Source: Hahellaceae bacterium (GTDB lineage Bacteria > Pseudomonadota > Gammaproteobacteria > Pseudomonadales > Oleiphilaceae). From it: a stretch of 64,000 nt of DNA. Below the pieces are notes generated by a model, which was not told the origin of the DNA, did not search any database, and saw only the letters and a list, made by a program, of their open reading frames with translations. The DNA lies in the NCBI GenBank assembly GCA_016744695.1, contig JADGDV010000009.1, positions 1 to 64,000 on the forward strand, read 5' to 3'. Below, in pieces: positions 44,876 to 54,058 of the stretch (the first letter of the stretch is position 1; every line of letters begins with the position of its first letter). The position numbers and the translations under genes are program-made.

Positions 44876-46390
44876 ATGAGTAGTCAATCAAAAAAACAAG
44901 GCAGCTCTTTGTTTTTAAAAGTGGGCTTAGTGGTGTTAGCGGTGGCAACGGGCGCTCTGGCGCTGCAAGCTTATAAAACAATCTGGGCGCCTTATGCCGC
45001 TTATGAAGACCCTGATATTATGGGTTATCTTGATAAAGAGAATCCAAAAAGTCTCACGGGGGGCGACAATACCCATTTTCATGCCAGTAGTGGTGAAAGC
45101 TTTGCTCAGAAGATACCTAATATGGGGTGGGGGCAGTCTGCTGCGTTTGACCGTGGAGACGGTTTTTTTGAGCGTGCGTTACAAGATGCTTTGCCTCCTG
45201 GTTATTCAAGTAACAATGATGGGCTAGGGCCACATTATAACGCTACGTTTTGTGAAGCTTGTCATGCGGCTGATGGACGTGGGAAACCACCTGAAAATGA
45301 ATTTGAACCTATAATGGAAGGTTTTGTTCGTGTTTCTATTCCGGGTAAAGGGCCGCACGGGGCTTCTCTTTCTCCTCCTGGTTATGGTCACCAATTGAGT
45401 GATAAGTCTTCAGCGGGTGTTAAGCCTGAAGCGCATGTTCGTGTTAAATGGGTTGAAGCTGAAACCGGCGTTATGGAAGGGGGGGAGGCTTACAGCCTTC
45501 GTAAACCTGAATTTTTGATTAACAATCTCGCTTACGGACCATTACCTGACGATACCATGTATGAAATGCGTCTTGGGCCACAAGTGTTTGGTTTAGGTTT
45601 ACTTGAAGCCATTACTGAAGAAGACCTGATGGCATGGTCAGATCCAGACGATAAAGATGGTGACGGTATATCTGGTCGCGTTAATACCGTATGGGATCTG
45701 GAGCGGGGAGGGAATGTCATTGGTCGATTTGGTTGGAAAGCTAATTCGTTTGATGTACGCCAGCAGTCAGCAGAGGCCGCTTATTTTGATTTGGGCATGA
45801 ATAACCCATTGTTCTTTTATCGTTATGATGATCAGCAGAACGACCATAAGGCAAGACAAAACTGTGAGCCAGAACAACTTGATTGTTTGCAAGCGGTACA
45901 GAGTGATGATTATGAAATGACACCCGCGCAACTAGTGGATGTTACTTCTTATCTGCAGACCTTGGGGGTTGTATATCGTCGCGATGTTGATGACCCAATA
46001 GCACTTAAAGGTGAGGCATTATTTGCTGAGGCTGGGTGTATTGCTTGTCATAAAACCAATATCACAACCGGTGAAACAGAAATAGCCAGATTGGAAAATC
46101 AGCTTATTCACCCTTACACGGATTTACTACTCCATGACATGGGAGAAGGTTTAAAAGGGCGCCCTGATTTTGATGCCAGCCGAACAGAGTGGCGTACTCA
46201 GCCATTATGGGGTATTGGTAGAATCGAGATGGTCAACGGGCATACTAACTTCCTTCATGATGGTCGAGCCAGAAATATTCAGGAAGCCATTTTATGGCAC
46301 GGCGGTGAAGCTGAAAAGGCTAAGCAGACGTATAAACAATATGTTGAAGCCGATCGCGCTGCGATTCTTAAATTTTTGAATACCTTGTAA
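44876..46390 (+). CDS. Di-heme oxidoreductase (DHOR/DUF1111) family protein
   Basis: A 504-residue periplasmic cytochrome c-type protein with an N-terminal membrane anchor (about 11-31). Two CxxCH heme sites are present: CEACH near residue 125 and CIACH near 385. The pattern (heme, long beta region with GRFGWKAN, second heme, FLHDGRARNIQEAILWHGGEA) is that of the DHOR or 'thiol oxidoreductase' family, which in many genomes lies beside imelysin-type iron genes. Here the partner is FTR1, suggesting a redox role in iron uptake. A terminator follows at 46397. Confidence 0.88.
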   Translation: MSSQSKKQGSSLFLKVGLVVLAVATGALALQAYKTIWAPYAAYEDPDIMGYLDKENPKSLTGGDNTHFHASSGESFAQKIPNMGWGQSAAFDRGDGFFERALQDALPPGYSSNNDGLGPHYNATFCEACHAADGRGKPPENEFEPIMEGFVRVSIPGKGPHGASLSPPGYGHQLSDKSSAGVKPEAHVRVKWVEAETGVMEGGEAYSLRKPEFLINNLAYGPLPDDTMYEMRLGPQVFGLGLLEAITEEDLMAWSDPDDKDGDGISGRVNTVWDLERGGNVIGRFGWKANSFDVRQQSAEAAYFDLGMNNPLFFYRYDDQQNDHKARQNCEPEQLDCLQAVQSDDYEMTPAQLVDVTSYLQTLGVVYRRDVDDPIALKGEALFAEAGCIACHKTNITTGETEIARLENQLIHPYTDLLLHDMGEGLKGRPDFDASRTEWRTQPLWGIGRIEMVNGHTNFLHDGRARNIQEAILWHGGEAEKAKQTYKQYVEADRAAILKFLNTL

Positions 46391-46396
46391 AATTTT

Positions 46397-46429
46397 AAGG
46401 ACATTGTTTTTATAGAACGGTGTCCTTTT
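46397..46429 (+). terminator. Terminator after the di-heme gene
   Basis: AAGGACA (46397-46403) pairs with TGTCCTT (46421-46427), followed by TTTATTG. It marks the end of the run that begins at moxR. Confidence 0.72.
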
Positions 46430-46499
46430 ATTGTATACTTTAAAAGTCATTGTCCATTCTACGAAAGTACCAAAGAAACTAAACCCATTGTGATTAATC

Positions 46500-47426
46500 A
46501 TGGAAAAGAATAAATTATCTGAAAAACGCGCTTATATACTATCGCTATTTGGCGCTTTTTTTATGGCAGCACTGGGGTTGGGGTTTGCTTATTTAACTCA
46601 TTCAGAAGCCATTTTATTGGATGGCGTGTTCTCCCTAATTAATATGCTTATGATAGGGCTTACGCTATTTGTGTTCTTACGCATTTTGCCCGTTGTTAAC
46701 GATAGATTCCAATTCGGTATGGCTCAAGCTGAGCCGATGATCAACCTGATTAAAGCTATTTTGTTTTTTTGCGCGGTTGTGTTTGCGATTTATTCCGCAG
46801 CCATGGCATTGATACAAGGTGGGCGAATGATCGATTTTGGTCTGGGTGTTTGGTATGCATTGATTGCTAGTATTGGTTGTTTTGTTATCGCGGCTATTAT
46901 TCACCGTATTAGTAAAACGAGTCCTTCTCCGATGCTTGATGTTGAAAAGCAAGGGTGGCTGGTCGATGGCTTTTTGAGCAGTGCAGTATTTTTTGTTTTT
47001 ATTGTTGGGAGTTTATTAAAAGATACACAGTGGAATATTTATCTGAATTACGTTGACCCTATAATGGTGTTATTCATATCCATAGCGATCATTCCTATCC
47101 CCGTTAAAATCTTTAAAGATAACTTCTTCGAGTTGTTATTATCAGCACCCTCGGTGAAAGTACAAACAGAAATTGATGAAAAGATCCAAGGAGTGTTCAA
47201 GGACTACCCCATTGATGATTTTTATATTAGAAGCGCAAAAACAGGACGTTATTTTACGGTATGGATCATGTGTCTAAACAACGAACAACAGCCTATGACT
47301 ATGTCTGATTATGATACCGTCCGCCAAGAGCTGTATAAGAAATTTGATGTCCCAACATCTAAGATGTATATCTATTTGGAAATTACGACTAAGCCAAAGA
47401 TTTATGAATTTGAGATAAATACTTAG
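46500..47426 (+). CDS. Cation diffusion facilitator (CDF) family transporter
   Basis: A 308-residue protein with six membrane helices and a cytoplasmic C-terminal domain (about 215-305). The first helices carry HSEAILLDGVFSLIN, and helix 5 DGFLSSAVFF, where the CDF family places its metal-binding Asp residues. The usual HxxxD pairs are degenerate (FSLIN, GFLSS), so the metal or even ion transport is uncertain. It follows the iron cluster but is separated by a terminator. Confidence 0.78.
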   Translation: MEKNKLSEKRAYILSLFGAFFMAALGLGFAYLTHSEAILLDGVFSLINMLMIGLTLFVFLRILPVVNDRFQFGMAQAEPMINLIKAILFFCAVVFAIYSAAMALIQGGRMIDFGLGVWYALIASIGCFVIAAIIHRISKTSPSPMLDVEKQGWLVDGFLSSAVFFVFIVGSLLKDTQWNIYLNYVDPIMVLFISIAIIPIPVKIFKDNFFELLLSAPSVKVQTEIDEKIQGVFKDYPIDDFYIRSAKTGRYFTVWIMCLNNEQQPMTMSDYDTVRQELYKKFDVPTSKMYIYLEITTKPKIYEFEINT

Positions 47427-47874
47427 CGCTGCAAGTAAATTGGCAAAAATAGTGTAAACACTGTTAGGTATATTGTCGCATAAACAAAGGGCAGGCCAGT
47501 CACTGGCAAACCCTTTGCTATAGATGGTTGTAACATACTCTTAATTGTTGATAAGCCTTAAATTGGGCTTTTTTAGTCATATTTCAGTCATCATTTTCAA
47601 TCAATGTTATCACAATTATAAGTGAGTTCAGTCATTGGATCCTGGATGTGCAGGTTCCATATGTAGCTTAATAAACTGGATTTAAATAGTTTAATATCCA
47701 TGTTTCCTCCAGAGCTGTGTTGCTCAAACTATAATCTACCGCAGTATTGTCAGTAGATTTATGACTCTATAGCTAAAAATTAGAATAAAGAATCTAAAGT
47801 GATACCGATATCGCATTAAAAGTTATTTTTTTATGCTAATTATTTTTGTGTTTGTTTTACTTGCTAATCGTATT
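47427..47874. other. Intergenic region with hairpins, no gene seen
   Basis: This stretch of 448 bp is AT-rich and has no credible coding frame. It contains a nested hairpin at 47485-47517 (CAAAGGG...CCCTTTG around GCCAGT-C-ACTGGC) without a T-run, and a weak terminator-like AAGCC...GGCTTTTTT at about 47555-47577. The right end runs into the promoter region with the Fur box at 47875. Confidence 0.5.
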
Positions 47875-47893
47875 GATAATAATTATCATTATC
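47875..47893. promoter_or_regulatory. Strong Fur box
   Basis: The 19-mer starting GATAATAATTATCATTATC matches the Fur consensus at 17 of 19 positions. It lies 39 bp before the ATG of a 49-residue peptide gene, where it would cover the promoter. Repression by iron-loaded Fur is expected. Confidence 0.82.
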
Positions 47894-47931
47894 AGCTTGT
47901 TTAATGAAGTGCAGATATAGGGAATCAAAAA

Positions 47932-48081
47932 ATGGCATGGCTGATAGTTATTCTTTTTATGGCTTCTGTGATTGCTCTTTTCTTCGTTAAAAGAAAATAC
48001 AAAGATCAGCGCTTAGTTTATTTGCATAACCAGAGACGCTTTCCTTTATATGAAGCGAAGATCTCTAAAAGAAAAAGATAA
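47932..48081 (+). CDS. Fur-controlled small membrane peptide (49 aa)
   Basis: A 49-residue frame from ATG 47932 to TAA 48081, too short for most gene finders. It begins with a hydrophobic helix (WLIVILFMASVIALFFV, about residues 3-19) followed by a very basic tail (KRKYK, NQRRF, KRKR), i.e. N-out/C-in membrane topology by the positive-inside rule. AGGGA lies about 11 bases upstream. The Fur box at 47875-47893 sits directly before it. I do not recognise the family. Small basic membrane peptides of this kind are often accessory parts of transporters; the partner is not known. Confidence 0.68.
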   Translation: MAWLIVILFMASVIALFFVKRKYKDQRLVYLHNQRRFPLYEAKISKRKR

Positions 48082-48273
48082 CTCTAAGTTTTATGCCGCT
48101 ATTTCACCAAGCCCCTTCAAGTTACTAAGTGGGCAGTCAGGCGTGTCTGATTTATTTCGGCTTCTTTTTTCTAAGCTTGCTTGTCACCTTGATGCCCTTA
48201 TGTGTTGATTCGCCGTGTATATTGGGGGGTGTATGGTCTTTCCTTGTGTAAAGTTTTAGCTTTTAGAGCCGTG

Positions 48274-49053
48274 TCACTGCCCTAATGGTGTTCTAGCAAG
48301 ACTCCAAACAACAACCTCTTTTGCGCCAGCATTGAGTAATAAGGTGCTTAAGCATTCAATGGTTGCTCCGGTCGTAATAACATCATCGACTAAGGCAATA
48401 ACTTCGCCATTAAGTTTTTTCTGAATGTTAAACGCCTGATGTAAGTTTTTTTGTCGTTCTTGTTTGGTAAGCGCTGTTTGTGAGGGCGTGTGTATTGTTC
48501 GTTGTAAGCTGTGACGATCAATGGCGATGTTTAAATACTTACTTAAATCTATGCAAATATCTTCTGATTGATTAAACCCCCGAGTATCAAACCGGTTTAT
48601 ATGTATAGGGACGGGCATTAATAAATCAGGTTTTTGTAATTCGTTTTTCTTTATTTCCTTTTCTATTTTAATCGCCAGCATTTTAGACATTAGCTTTCCA
48701 AAATGGCGTTGTTTATTGTATTTAAAATCACTAATGAGTGCATTTATAGGGAATGTATAACTGAATGCCGAAATGCATTGACTATAAATGGGTTCGTTAC
48801 ATAGACAGTTACCGCATATACCTGTGTCTGATGATATTTTCATGGGTAGCGCGCAAATAGTGCACGCTAGCGTGTTCCATGGCAGGTCAGCTTTGCAGTC
48901 ATTACAAATAGGCAGTGCTTCATAAATGGTTTGTTTACATAAATAGCAATGCTTTTGGCTTAGGCTTTCCTTTATTGAGCGTACTGGGAATAATTTGTTA
49001 ACCATTTTTGTTATTTTGGTTGACAGCTTCCTTGTCATGTTTATCATGTCCAT
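48274..49053 (-). CDS. comF: ComF family phosphoribosyltransferase-like protein
   Basis: A 259-residue protein of the ComF/GntX family, linked with natural competence or use of external DNA. The N-terminal zinc region has CYLCKQ, CNDCKAD, CTICALP and CGNC. The C-terminal PRTase domain has VIALVDDVITTGATIE near 215. The first ~25 residues are probably extra; Met6 or a later start near CYLC is possible. It is divergent from bioB with 56 bp between, an arrangement usual in gammaproteobacteria. Confidence 0.9.
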   Translation of the reverse strand: MDMINMTRKLSTKITKMVNKLFPVRSIKESLSQKHCYLCKQTIYEALPICNDCKADLPWNTLACTICALPMKISSDTGICGNCLCNEPIYSQCISAFSYTFPINALISDFKYNKQRHFGKLMSKMLAIKIEKEIKKNELQKPDLLMPVPIHINRFDTRGFNQSEDICIDLSKYLNIAIDRHSLQRTIHTPSQTALTKQERQKNLHQAFNIQKKLNGEVIALVDDVITTGATIECLSTLLLNAGAKEVVVWSLARTPLGQ

Positions 49054-49109
49054 TAAATTATTGATCCGTGTTCTATTACTTTTTGCTATAAAACCGCAGA
49101 GGCCAGACT

Positions 49110-50159
49110 ATGACAACGACCACAATTCGCCACGATTGGGATGTAAATGAAGTGGAGGCTCTGCTGGCACTACCATTTAATGACCTTATGTTTAAGGCTC
49201 AAACAATTCATAGAGATAATTTTGATCCTAATGCAGTGCAGGTCAGCACTCTATTGTCTATTAAAACCGGGTCATGTCCAGAAGATTGTAAATACTGTCC
49301 TCAAAGTGCCCACTACAACACAGGCTTAGAGAAAGAAAAACTGCTTGAAATTGAGAAAGTGATAAAAGCGGCAGAAGAAGCTAAGAAAAATGGCTCAAGT
49401 CGCTTTTGCATGGGTGCTGCATGGCGTAACCCTACAGATCGTGATATGCCTTTAGTGCTAGATATGGTTAAAGAGGTTAAGTCCATGGGGATGGAAACCT
49501 GTATGACCTTAGGCATGTTAACTGAAGACCAAGCAGATTCTTTAGCTGGGGCTGGGTTAGATTACTACAATCATAACCTTGATACTTCTGAGGCTCATTA
49601 CAAAAACATTATTACCACGCGCACCTACGGTGACCGTTTAACTACCCTTGATAATGTGCGCGGTGCAGGGATGAAAGTGTGTAGTGGTGGCATTCTTGGT
49701 TTAGGTGAGACGGTAACTGACCGTGCCGCTATGCTGGCACAATTGGCTAATATGGAAACACAGCCTGAAAGTGTACCTATTAATATGTTGGTTAAGGTGG
49801 AAGGTACACCGATGGATGATGCGAAGGATGTTGACCCTATCGAATTTGTTAGAACTATTGCCGTGGCGCGTATAGTAATGCCTGCTTCACATGTTCGCTT
49901 ATCTGCAGGTCGTGAAGATATGACAGATGAAATGCAGGCAATGTGTTTTCTTGCTGGTGCTAATTCAATTTTCTATGGCTGTAAACTACTCACCACGGCA
50001 AACCCTTCAGAAAATGAAGATATGCAGTTGTTTAAGCGTTTAGGTATTCACCCTGAGCATAAGCAGGCATCAAAGCCAGAAGAACAGCTAAATGAAGACT
50101 TGGTAAAAGACTTAGAACATGAACAGACAAAGCATGTTTTTTATGATGCCGCTAGGTAA
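49110..50159 (+). CDS. bioB: Biotin synthase BioB
   Basis: BioB is the radical-SAM enzyme that inserts sulfur into dethiobiotin. The 349 residues include the CxxxCxxC loop in [11 protein letters not shown] near residue 53, and GGILGLGE near 195. It opens the operon bioB-F-H-C-D. A candidate promoter (TTGATC, 18-bp spacer, GCTATA) lies at 49061-49090. No clear BirA-type operator was seen in the 56-bp gap to comF. Confidence 0.96.
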   Translation: MTTTTIRHDWDVNEVEALLALPFNDLMFKAQTIHRDNFDPNAVQVSTLLSIKTGSCPEDCKYCPQSAHYNTGLEKEKLLEIEKVIKAAEEAKKNGSSRFCMGAAWRNPTDRDMPLVLDMVKEVKSMGMETCMTLGMLTEDQADSLAGAGLDYYNHNLDTSEAHYKNIITTRTYGDRLTTLDNVRGAGMKVCSGGILGLGETVTDRAAMLAQLANMETQPESVPINMLVKVEGTPMDDAKDVDPIEFVRTIAVARIVMPASHVRLSAGREDMTDEMQAMCFLAGANSIFYGCKLLTTANPSENEDMQLFKRLGIHPEHKQASKPEEQLNEDLVKDLEHEQTKHVFYDAAR

Positions 50160-50164
50160 TTGTT

Positions 50165-51343
50165 GTGAGTAATGAAACAGGGCCTTGGGCTCTGTCTTCA
50201 GAACTCGAGGCGCGCAAGCAAAAGCACTTGTATCGTAAAAGACGTTTGTTGCAATCGCCACAAGGCACGCAAGTTCTGCTGGATAATAAACCTTATCTGG
50301 CATTTTGTAGTAATGACTATTTAGGCTTGGCTAATCATCCTGATGTTGTTGCTGCATTTCAACGTGCAGCGAATGAGTGTGGTGTAGGGGGCGGTGCGTC
50401 TCATTTGGTGAACGGTCACCATCAACAGCATCATGCGCTTGAAGAGGAATTGGCTGAATTTACGGGTCGAGATCGGGTCTTATTATTTTCCAATGGCTAC
50501 ATGGCTAATATTGGTGCTGTTAACGCGTTATTAGGGAAAGGGGACTTAGTACTTGAAGATCGTTTAAATCACGCCTCTTTATTAGATGCGGGGCTTTTAA
50601 GTGGCGCCCGCTTTCAGCGTTATCAGCATGCTAACCCTACCAGTTTACAACAATACTTGAGCAAGCCAGGCTATGATGACAAGCGAAAGCTCGTCGTTAC
50701 GGATGGTGTTTTCAGTATGGATGGTGATATACCTCCTTTGCCTGAACTAGCTCAATCATGCAAAGAAAAAAATGCCTGGTTGATGGTGGATGATGCTCAT
50801 GGCTTTGGAACCTTAGGTGAAAATGGGGGGGGGTGCGTAGAGCATTTTAATCTTGGCCAGAATGATGTTCAGGTGCTGATGGGTACGTTAGGAAAGGCCT
50901 TCGGTACCTCGGGTGCTTTTGTTGCGGGTAGCGAGTTGTTGATTGAAACCCTTATTCAGAAAGCCCGAACCTACATTTATACCACGGCGATGCCTCCTGC
51001 TATTGCTGCAGCTACACGCGTTAGTCTTAAACTTTTACAGAAAGAGAACTGGCGAAGAGAGCATTTAGCCGAATTAATTAAACGTTTTCGTCATGGCGCA
51101 GATCAGTTGGGTTATGAACTCATGGATTCTGCTAGCCCTATTCAGCCCCTCGTTATCGGAAGTGAAGAAAAAGCATTGAAGCTAACGGCTTGGCTCGAAA
51201 ATAAAGGGGTTTTGATAACGGCTATTCGTCCTCCTACGGTACCTAAAGGTACCGCGAGATTGCGGGTGACGTTTTCTGCTGATCATACGCTTGAGCAAGT
51301 GGATACGCTGCTTGAATTGTTGGATCAGGCCCGACCTAAATGA
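50165..51343 (+). CDS. bioF: 8-amino-7-oxononanoate synthase BioF
   Basis: BioF condenses pimeloyl-ACP or -CoA with alanine. The 392-residue PLP enzyme has the SNDYLGLA segment near 43, [12 protein letters not shown] near 76 and the PLP-binding lysine in [13 protein letters not shown] near 240. The start is GTG, 5 bp after bioB. The first gene after it is separated by 124 bp containing a palindromic repeat. Confidence 0.96.
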   Translation: MSNETGPWALSSELEARKQKHLYRKRRLLQSPQGTQVLLDNKPYLAFCSNDYLGLANHPDVVAAFQRAANECGVGGGASHLVNGHHQQHHALEEELAEFTGRDRVLLFSNGYMANIGAVNALLGKGDLVLEDRLNHASLLDAGLLSGARFQRYQHANPTSLQQYLSKPGYDDKRKLVVTDGVFSMDGDIPPLPELAQSCKEKNAWLMVDDAHGFGTLGENGGGCVEHFNLGQNDVQVLMGTLGKAFGTSGAFVAGSELLIETLIQKARTYIYTTAMPPAIAAATRVSLKLLQKENWRREHLAELIKRFRHGADQLGYELMDSASPIQPLVIGSEEKALKLTAWLENKGVLITAIRPPTVPKGTARLRVTFSADHTLEQVDTLLELLDQARPK

Positions 51344-51371
51344 ATAAACCATTAATACCTGAAATTGTACA

Positions 51372-51457
51372 CGTAGCCTTGGTGCAGCGAAGCGGAATCA
51401 GGGTTTCAATGGTAATAATCCCTGATTCTAGTCGTGCCTCCTTTCATCAAGGCTACG
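51372..51457. repeat. Palindromic repeat (MITE-like) inside the bio operon
   Basis: An 86-bp imperfect inverted repeat: the left arm starts CGTAGCCTTGGTG and contains GAATCAGGG; the right arm contains CCCTGATTC and ends AAGGCTACG. Related palindromes with GTAGCCT...AATC...GGCTAC ends are dispersed in many proteobacterial genomes. It fills most of the bioF-bioH gap and ends exactly at the GAGG ribosome-binding site of bioH. Confidence 0.7.
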
Positions 51458-51467
51458 AGGTGTGTTT

Positions 51468-52202
51468 GTGAATGTTGTCATTATTAATGGCTGGGCTATG
51501 CCTATTGGTATTTGGCATGAGTTTTGTGACAGCCTTAAAATATATCCTGCTTATGATCACTGCCGAGTAATTGATATTGATCGACGTTTGAACTTGAGTG
51601 AGTGGATCCAGTATCTCGATACTATTATTAAGCCCGATACCTTGTTAATAGGTTGGTCTCTTGGTGGCATGTTAGCGGTTGAATATGCAGATCAGCACCC
51701 AGAAAAAATACGCGGTCTTTGTACTCTGCAGATGAATCCAAAATTTGTAGCGGGGCCAGACTGGTCATCAGCAATGGCTCCGAAGGTCTTTCAGGAATTT
51801 AAGCAGTTGGCAGGTTGTGATAACGACGCTGATGCTAAAAGCTTAGTAAAACGATTTGGCTTTCTGGTGACAACAAAAGGATTTGATGCGCGGGGTGATT
51901 TACAGAAATTGAAGGCACGCTTTTCTGTTAGTTCTATACCTTCGGTAGATGTTTTGCGTCAGAGTCTTGAGCTACTGGAAACCCTCGATGTAAGAAGTAA
52001 ACTCAACACTATTAATACTCCTCAGTTACATCTCTACGGTGAGCATGATCAATTGGTGCCAAAGGCTGTAGTCAACGATATCAAGGCCTTAAATGATCAA
52101 ACAAAAATTGAGTTGATAGAGGGTATGTCTCACCTTCCTTGCTACAGTGCAACTAACGTCCTCATTAAACGAATTAATGAGTTTTCAGGAGACTTGAATT
52201 GA
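51468..52202 (+). CDS. bioH: Pimeloyl-ACP methyl ester esterase, BioH-like
   Basis: BioH cuts the methyl ester of pimeloyl-ACP to end the BioC pathway. The 244-residue alpha/beta hydrolase has the nucleophile motif GWSLGGMLA near residue 64, the Asp in LYGEHDQLVP near 190, and His in GMSHLPCY near 220. GTG at 51468 is preferred over GTG at 51462, because GAGG at 51457-51460 is 7 bases from it. It overlaps bioC by 4 bp. Sequence divergence from E. coli BioH is large, but the gene place supports the call. Confidence 0.85.
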   Translation: MNVVIINGWAMPIGIWHEFCDSLKIYPAYDHCRVIDIDRRLNLSEWIQYLDTIIKPDTLLIGWSLGGMLAVEYADQHPEKIRGLCTLQMNPKFVAGPDWSSAMAPKVFQEFKQLAGCDNDADAKSLVKRFGFLVTTKGFDARGDLQKLKARFSVSSIPSVDVLRQSLELLETLDVRSKLNTINTPQLHLYGEHDQLVPKAVVNDIKALNDQTKIELIEGMSHLPCYSATNVLIKRINEFSGDLN

Positions 52203-52990
52203 ACGTGATAGAAAAACGACAAGTCGCAGAGTCCTTTGGTCGTGCTGCTCCTAGTTATGACAAGGTGGCCTATTTTCAGCGAGATGTTGGCTATCGATTA
52301 ATGGGGCTGATCCCAAAGAAAATCTTCTTAAATGATAATAATACAGTGCTTGATTTAGGATGTGGTACAGGCTATTTCACTCCCAAGTTACATCACAGTG
52401 ATAATCAAGTAGTAGGTGTCGATCTTTCTGAGGGTATGATTAATTACGCTTGCGAGCATCGAGCTGGTAATGTTACTTGGGTGGTAGGGGATGCTGAAGT
52501 ATTACCCTTTGCCGACAACTCTGTGGATATGATTTTTTCAAGTTTAGCTATTCAGTGGTGTAGTAGTTATCAGCAATTATTGGTTGAGCTTTATCGTGTT
52601 TTGAAGCCTGGAGGCGTGGTTGCTTTTTCAACGTTACTTAATGGTACTTTGAGAGAGTTAGAGGCTTCATGGCAGGAGGTGGATAGTTACAGGCATGTTA
52701 ATGCTTTTTCTGATTGCCATGAAATAGACGATGCGTCTGATCTAGCGGGTTTTACGTGTTTAGAAAAAGAAAAGTATACTGAAGTTCTACAATTTGAATC
52801 AGTGAAGATGCTTACCCGTGAATTAAAAATGCTGGGTGCTCATAATGTAAATCAAGGTCGGTCTCTTAAAGTGACAGGGCGGGAGCGAATTTTGCAATTC
52901 AAGCAAGCCTATGAAAAATACAGAACCCAAGACGGTTACTTGCCTGCAAGTTATGAAGTCTTGCTATCGGTATTAAAAAAACCAGAGTGA
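52199..52990 (+). CDS. bioC: Malonyl-ACP O-methyltransferase BioC
   Basis: BioC methylates malonyl-ACP to start pimelate synthesis. The 263-residue class I methyltransferase has LDLGCGTGYFTPKL near residue 48 and WVVGDAEVLPFADNSVD near 91, typical of the family. The start is TTG at 52199 with AGGAG about 7 bases before it; GTG at 52205 is an alternative. It overlaps the end of bioH by 4 bp. Confidence 0.93.
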   Translation: MNVIEKRQVAESFGRAAPSYDKVAYFQRDVGYRLMGLIPKKIFLNDNNTVLDLGCGTGYFTPKLHHSDNQVVGVDLSEGMINYACEHRAGNVTWVVGDAEVLPFADNSVDMIFSSLAIQWCSSYQQLLVELYRVLKPGGVVAFSTLLNGTLRELEASWQEVDSYRHVNAFSDCHEIDDASDLAGFTCLEKEKYTEVLQFESVKMLTRELKMLGAHNVNQGRSLKVTGRERILQFKQAYEKYRTQDGYLPASYEVLLSVLKKPE

Positions 52991-53001
52991 GGTAATACAA
53001 C

Positions 53002-53691
53002 ATGGCAAAAACTTTTTTTGTTACAGGTACCGACACGGATGTTGGAAAGACTGTAGTTAGCGCAGCATTATTACTTGCAGCGAATAAGAAGGGTTTAAAA
53101 ACCTTAGCGATTAAGCCTATTGCTGCGGGGTGCGATAAAACAGATGAAGGTTTGCGAAATAGTGATGCCTTATTGCTTCAGAAAAGTATGAATGTTGACT
53201 TGTACTATGAGCAAATAAACCCTATTACATTAGAAGAACCCGCTGCACCCCATATTGTCGCGGCTAAAAATGGAAAGACGCTTTCGGTTTCCCGTTTAGT
53301 AGGTTTCTGTCGAGGTACTTTAATGACTCGTCATGACTTTTCGTTAATAGAAGGCGCGGGAGGGTGGCGTGTACCACTTAACCCAAGAGAGACATTGGCA
53401 AACCTTCCGCGAGAGCTTAATGTACCCGTTATTCTTGTGGTTGCAATACGCTTGGGCTGTATTAATCACGCCTTATTGACGGCTGAAGCTATTCGCCGAG
53501 ATGGGTTAGTTTTGGCAGGTTGGGTCGCTAACCGTGTTCAGTCTGATGAAATGGCTTTTGAAGAAGAAAACATTCAAACACTAAAAACGATGATGCCCGG
53601 GCCTTGTCTTGGGGTGCTTCCTTACAGTTCTCCTCTCGATATTTCAGTATTATCTGAAAGCTTGAATATTGACTCATTGGTTTGTGAATAG
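53002..53691 (+). CDS. bioD: Dethiobiotin synthetase BioD
   Basis: BioD closes the ureido ring of dethiobiotin using CO2 and ATP. The 229-residue protein has the P-loop GTDTDVGKTVV near residue 8, KPIAAGC near 37 and EGAGGWRVPL near 116. Last recognisable gene of the biotin operon; bioA is not in the window. Confidence 0.95.
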   Translation: MAKTFFVTGTDTDVGKTVVSAALLLAANKKGLKTLAIKPIAAGCDKTDEGLRNSDALLLQKSMNVDLYYEQINPITLEEPAAPHIVAAKNGKTLSVSRLVGFCRGTLMTRHDFSLIEGAGGWRVPLNPRETLANLPRELNVPVILVVAIRLGCINHALLTAEAIRRDGLVLAGWVANRVQSDEMAFEEENIQTLKTMMPGPCLGVLPYSSPLDISVLSESLNIDSLVCE

Positions 53692-53712
53692 CGTTTTTGG
53701 TACTACTAAGCG

Positions 53713-53946
53713 ATGATGACGGTAGAGGTCGTGGAAGAGGCGGTTAACAATAGCTGGGGCCGCTTTCGAATCCTTGTCGCTAGAAAATATGGGCGTGTTG
53801 TCTTTCTTCGTACAAACCTTCATGGGGCAACCTTACCTATTCAAACCAATAAAACAGCTAAATTATATGATGTCTTGAAAACCTGTAGCTATTTTTTGCC
53901 CAAATCTCCTATACTACCAGCCACTACCAGTAAAGGGCGTGAGTGA
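53713..53946 (+). CDS. Possible small protein, unknown
   Basis: A 77-residue frame after bioD. It begins with two ATG codons and has no good ribosome-binding site. The product is basic, without signal or membrane segment, and I recognise no motif. It may be the last gene of the operon or chance. The rest of the 53692-54058 gap shows nothing clear. Confidence 0.3.
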   Translation: MMTVEVVEEAVNNSWGRFRILVARKYGRVVFLRTNLHGATLPIQTNKTAKLYDVLKTCSYFLPKSPILPATTSKGRE

Positions 53947-54058
53947 GAGAGCTTGGCCCGCGAACTAGCTTCGAATAACTTGCTCAGTAGGCCTTGCCTT
54001 CATACAAAGCACTGAGTGCAGAGTAAATATTAAATATATAATTAAGGTGAGTTTTTAA

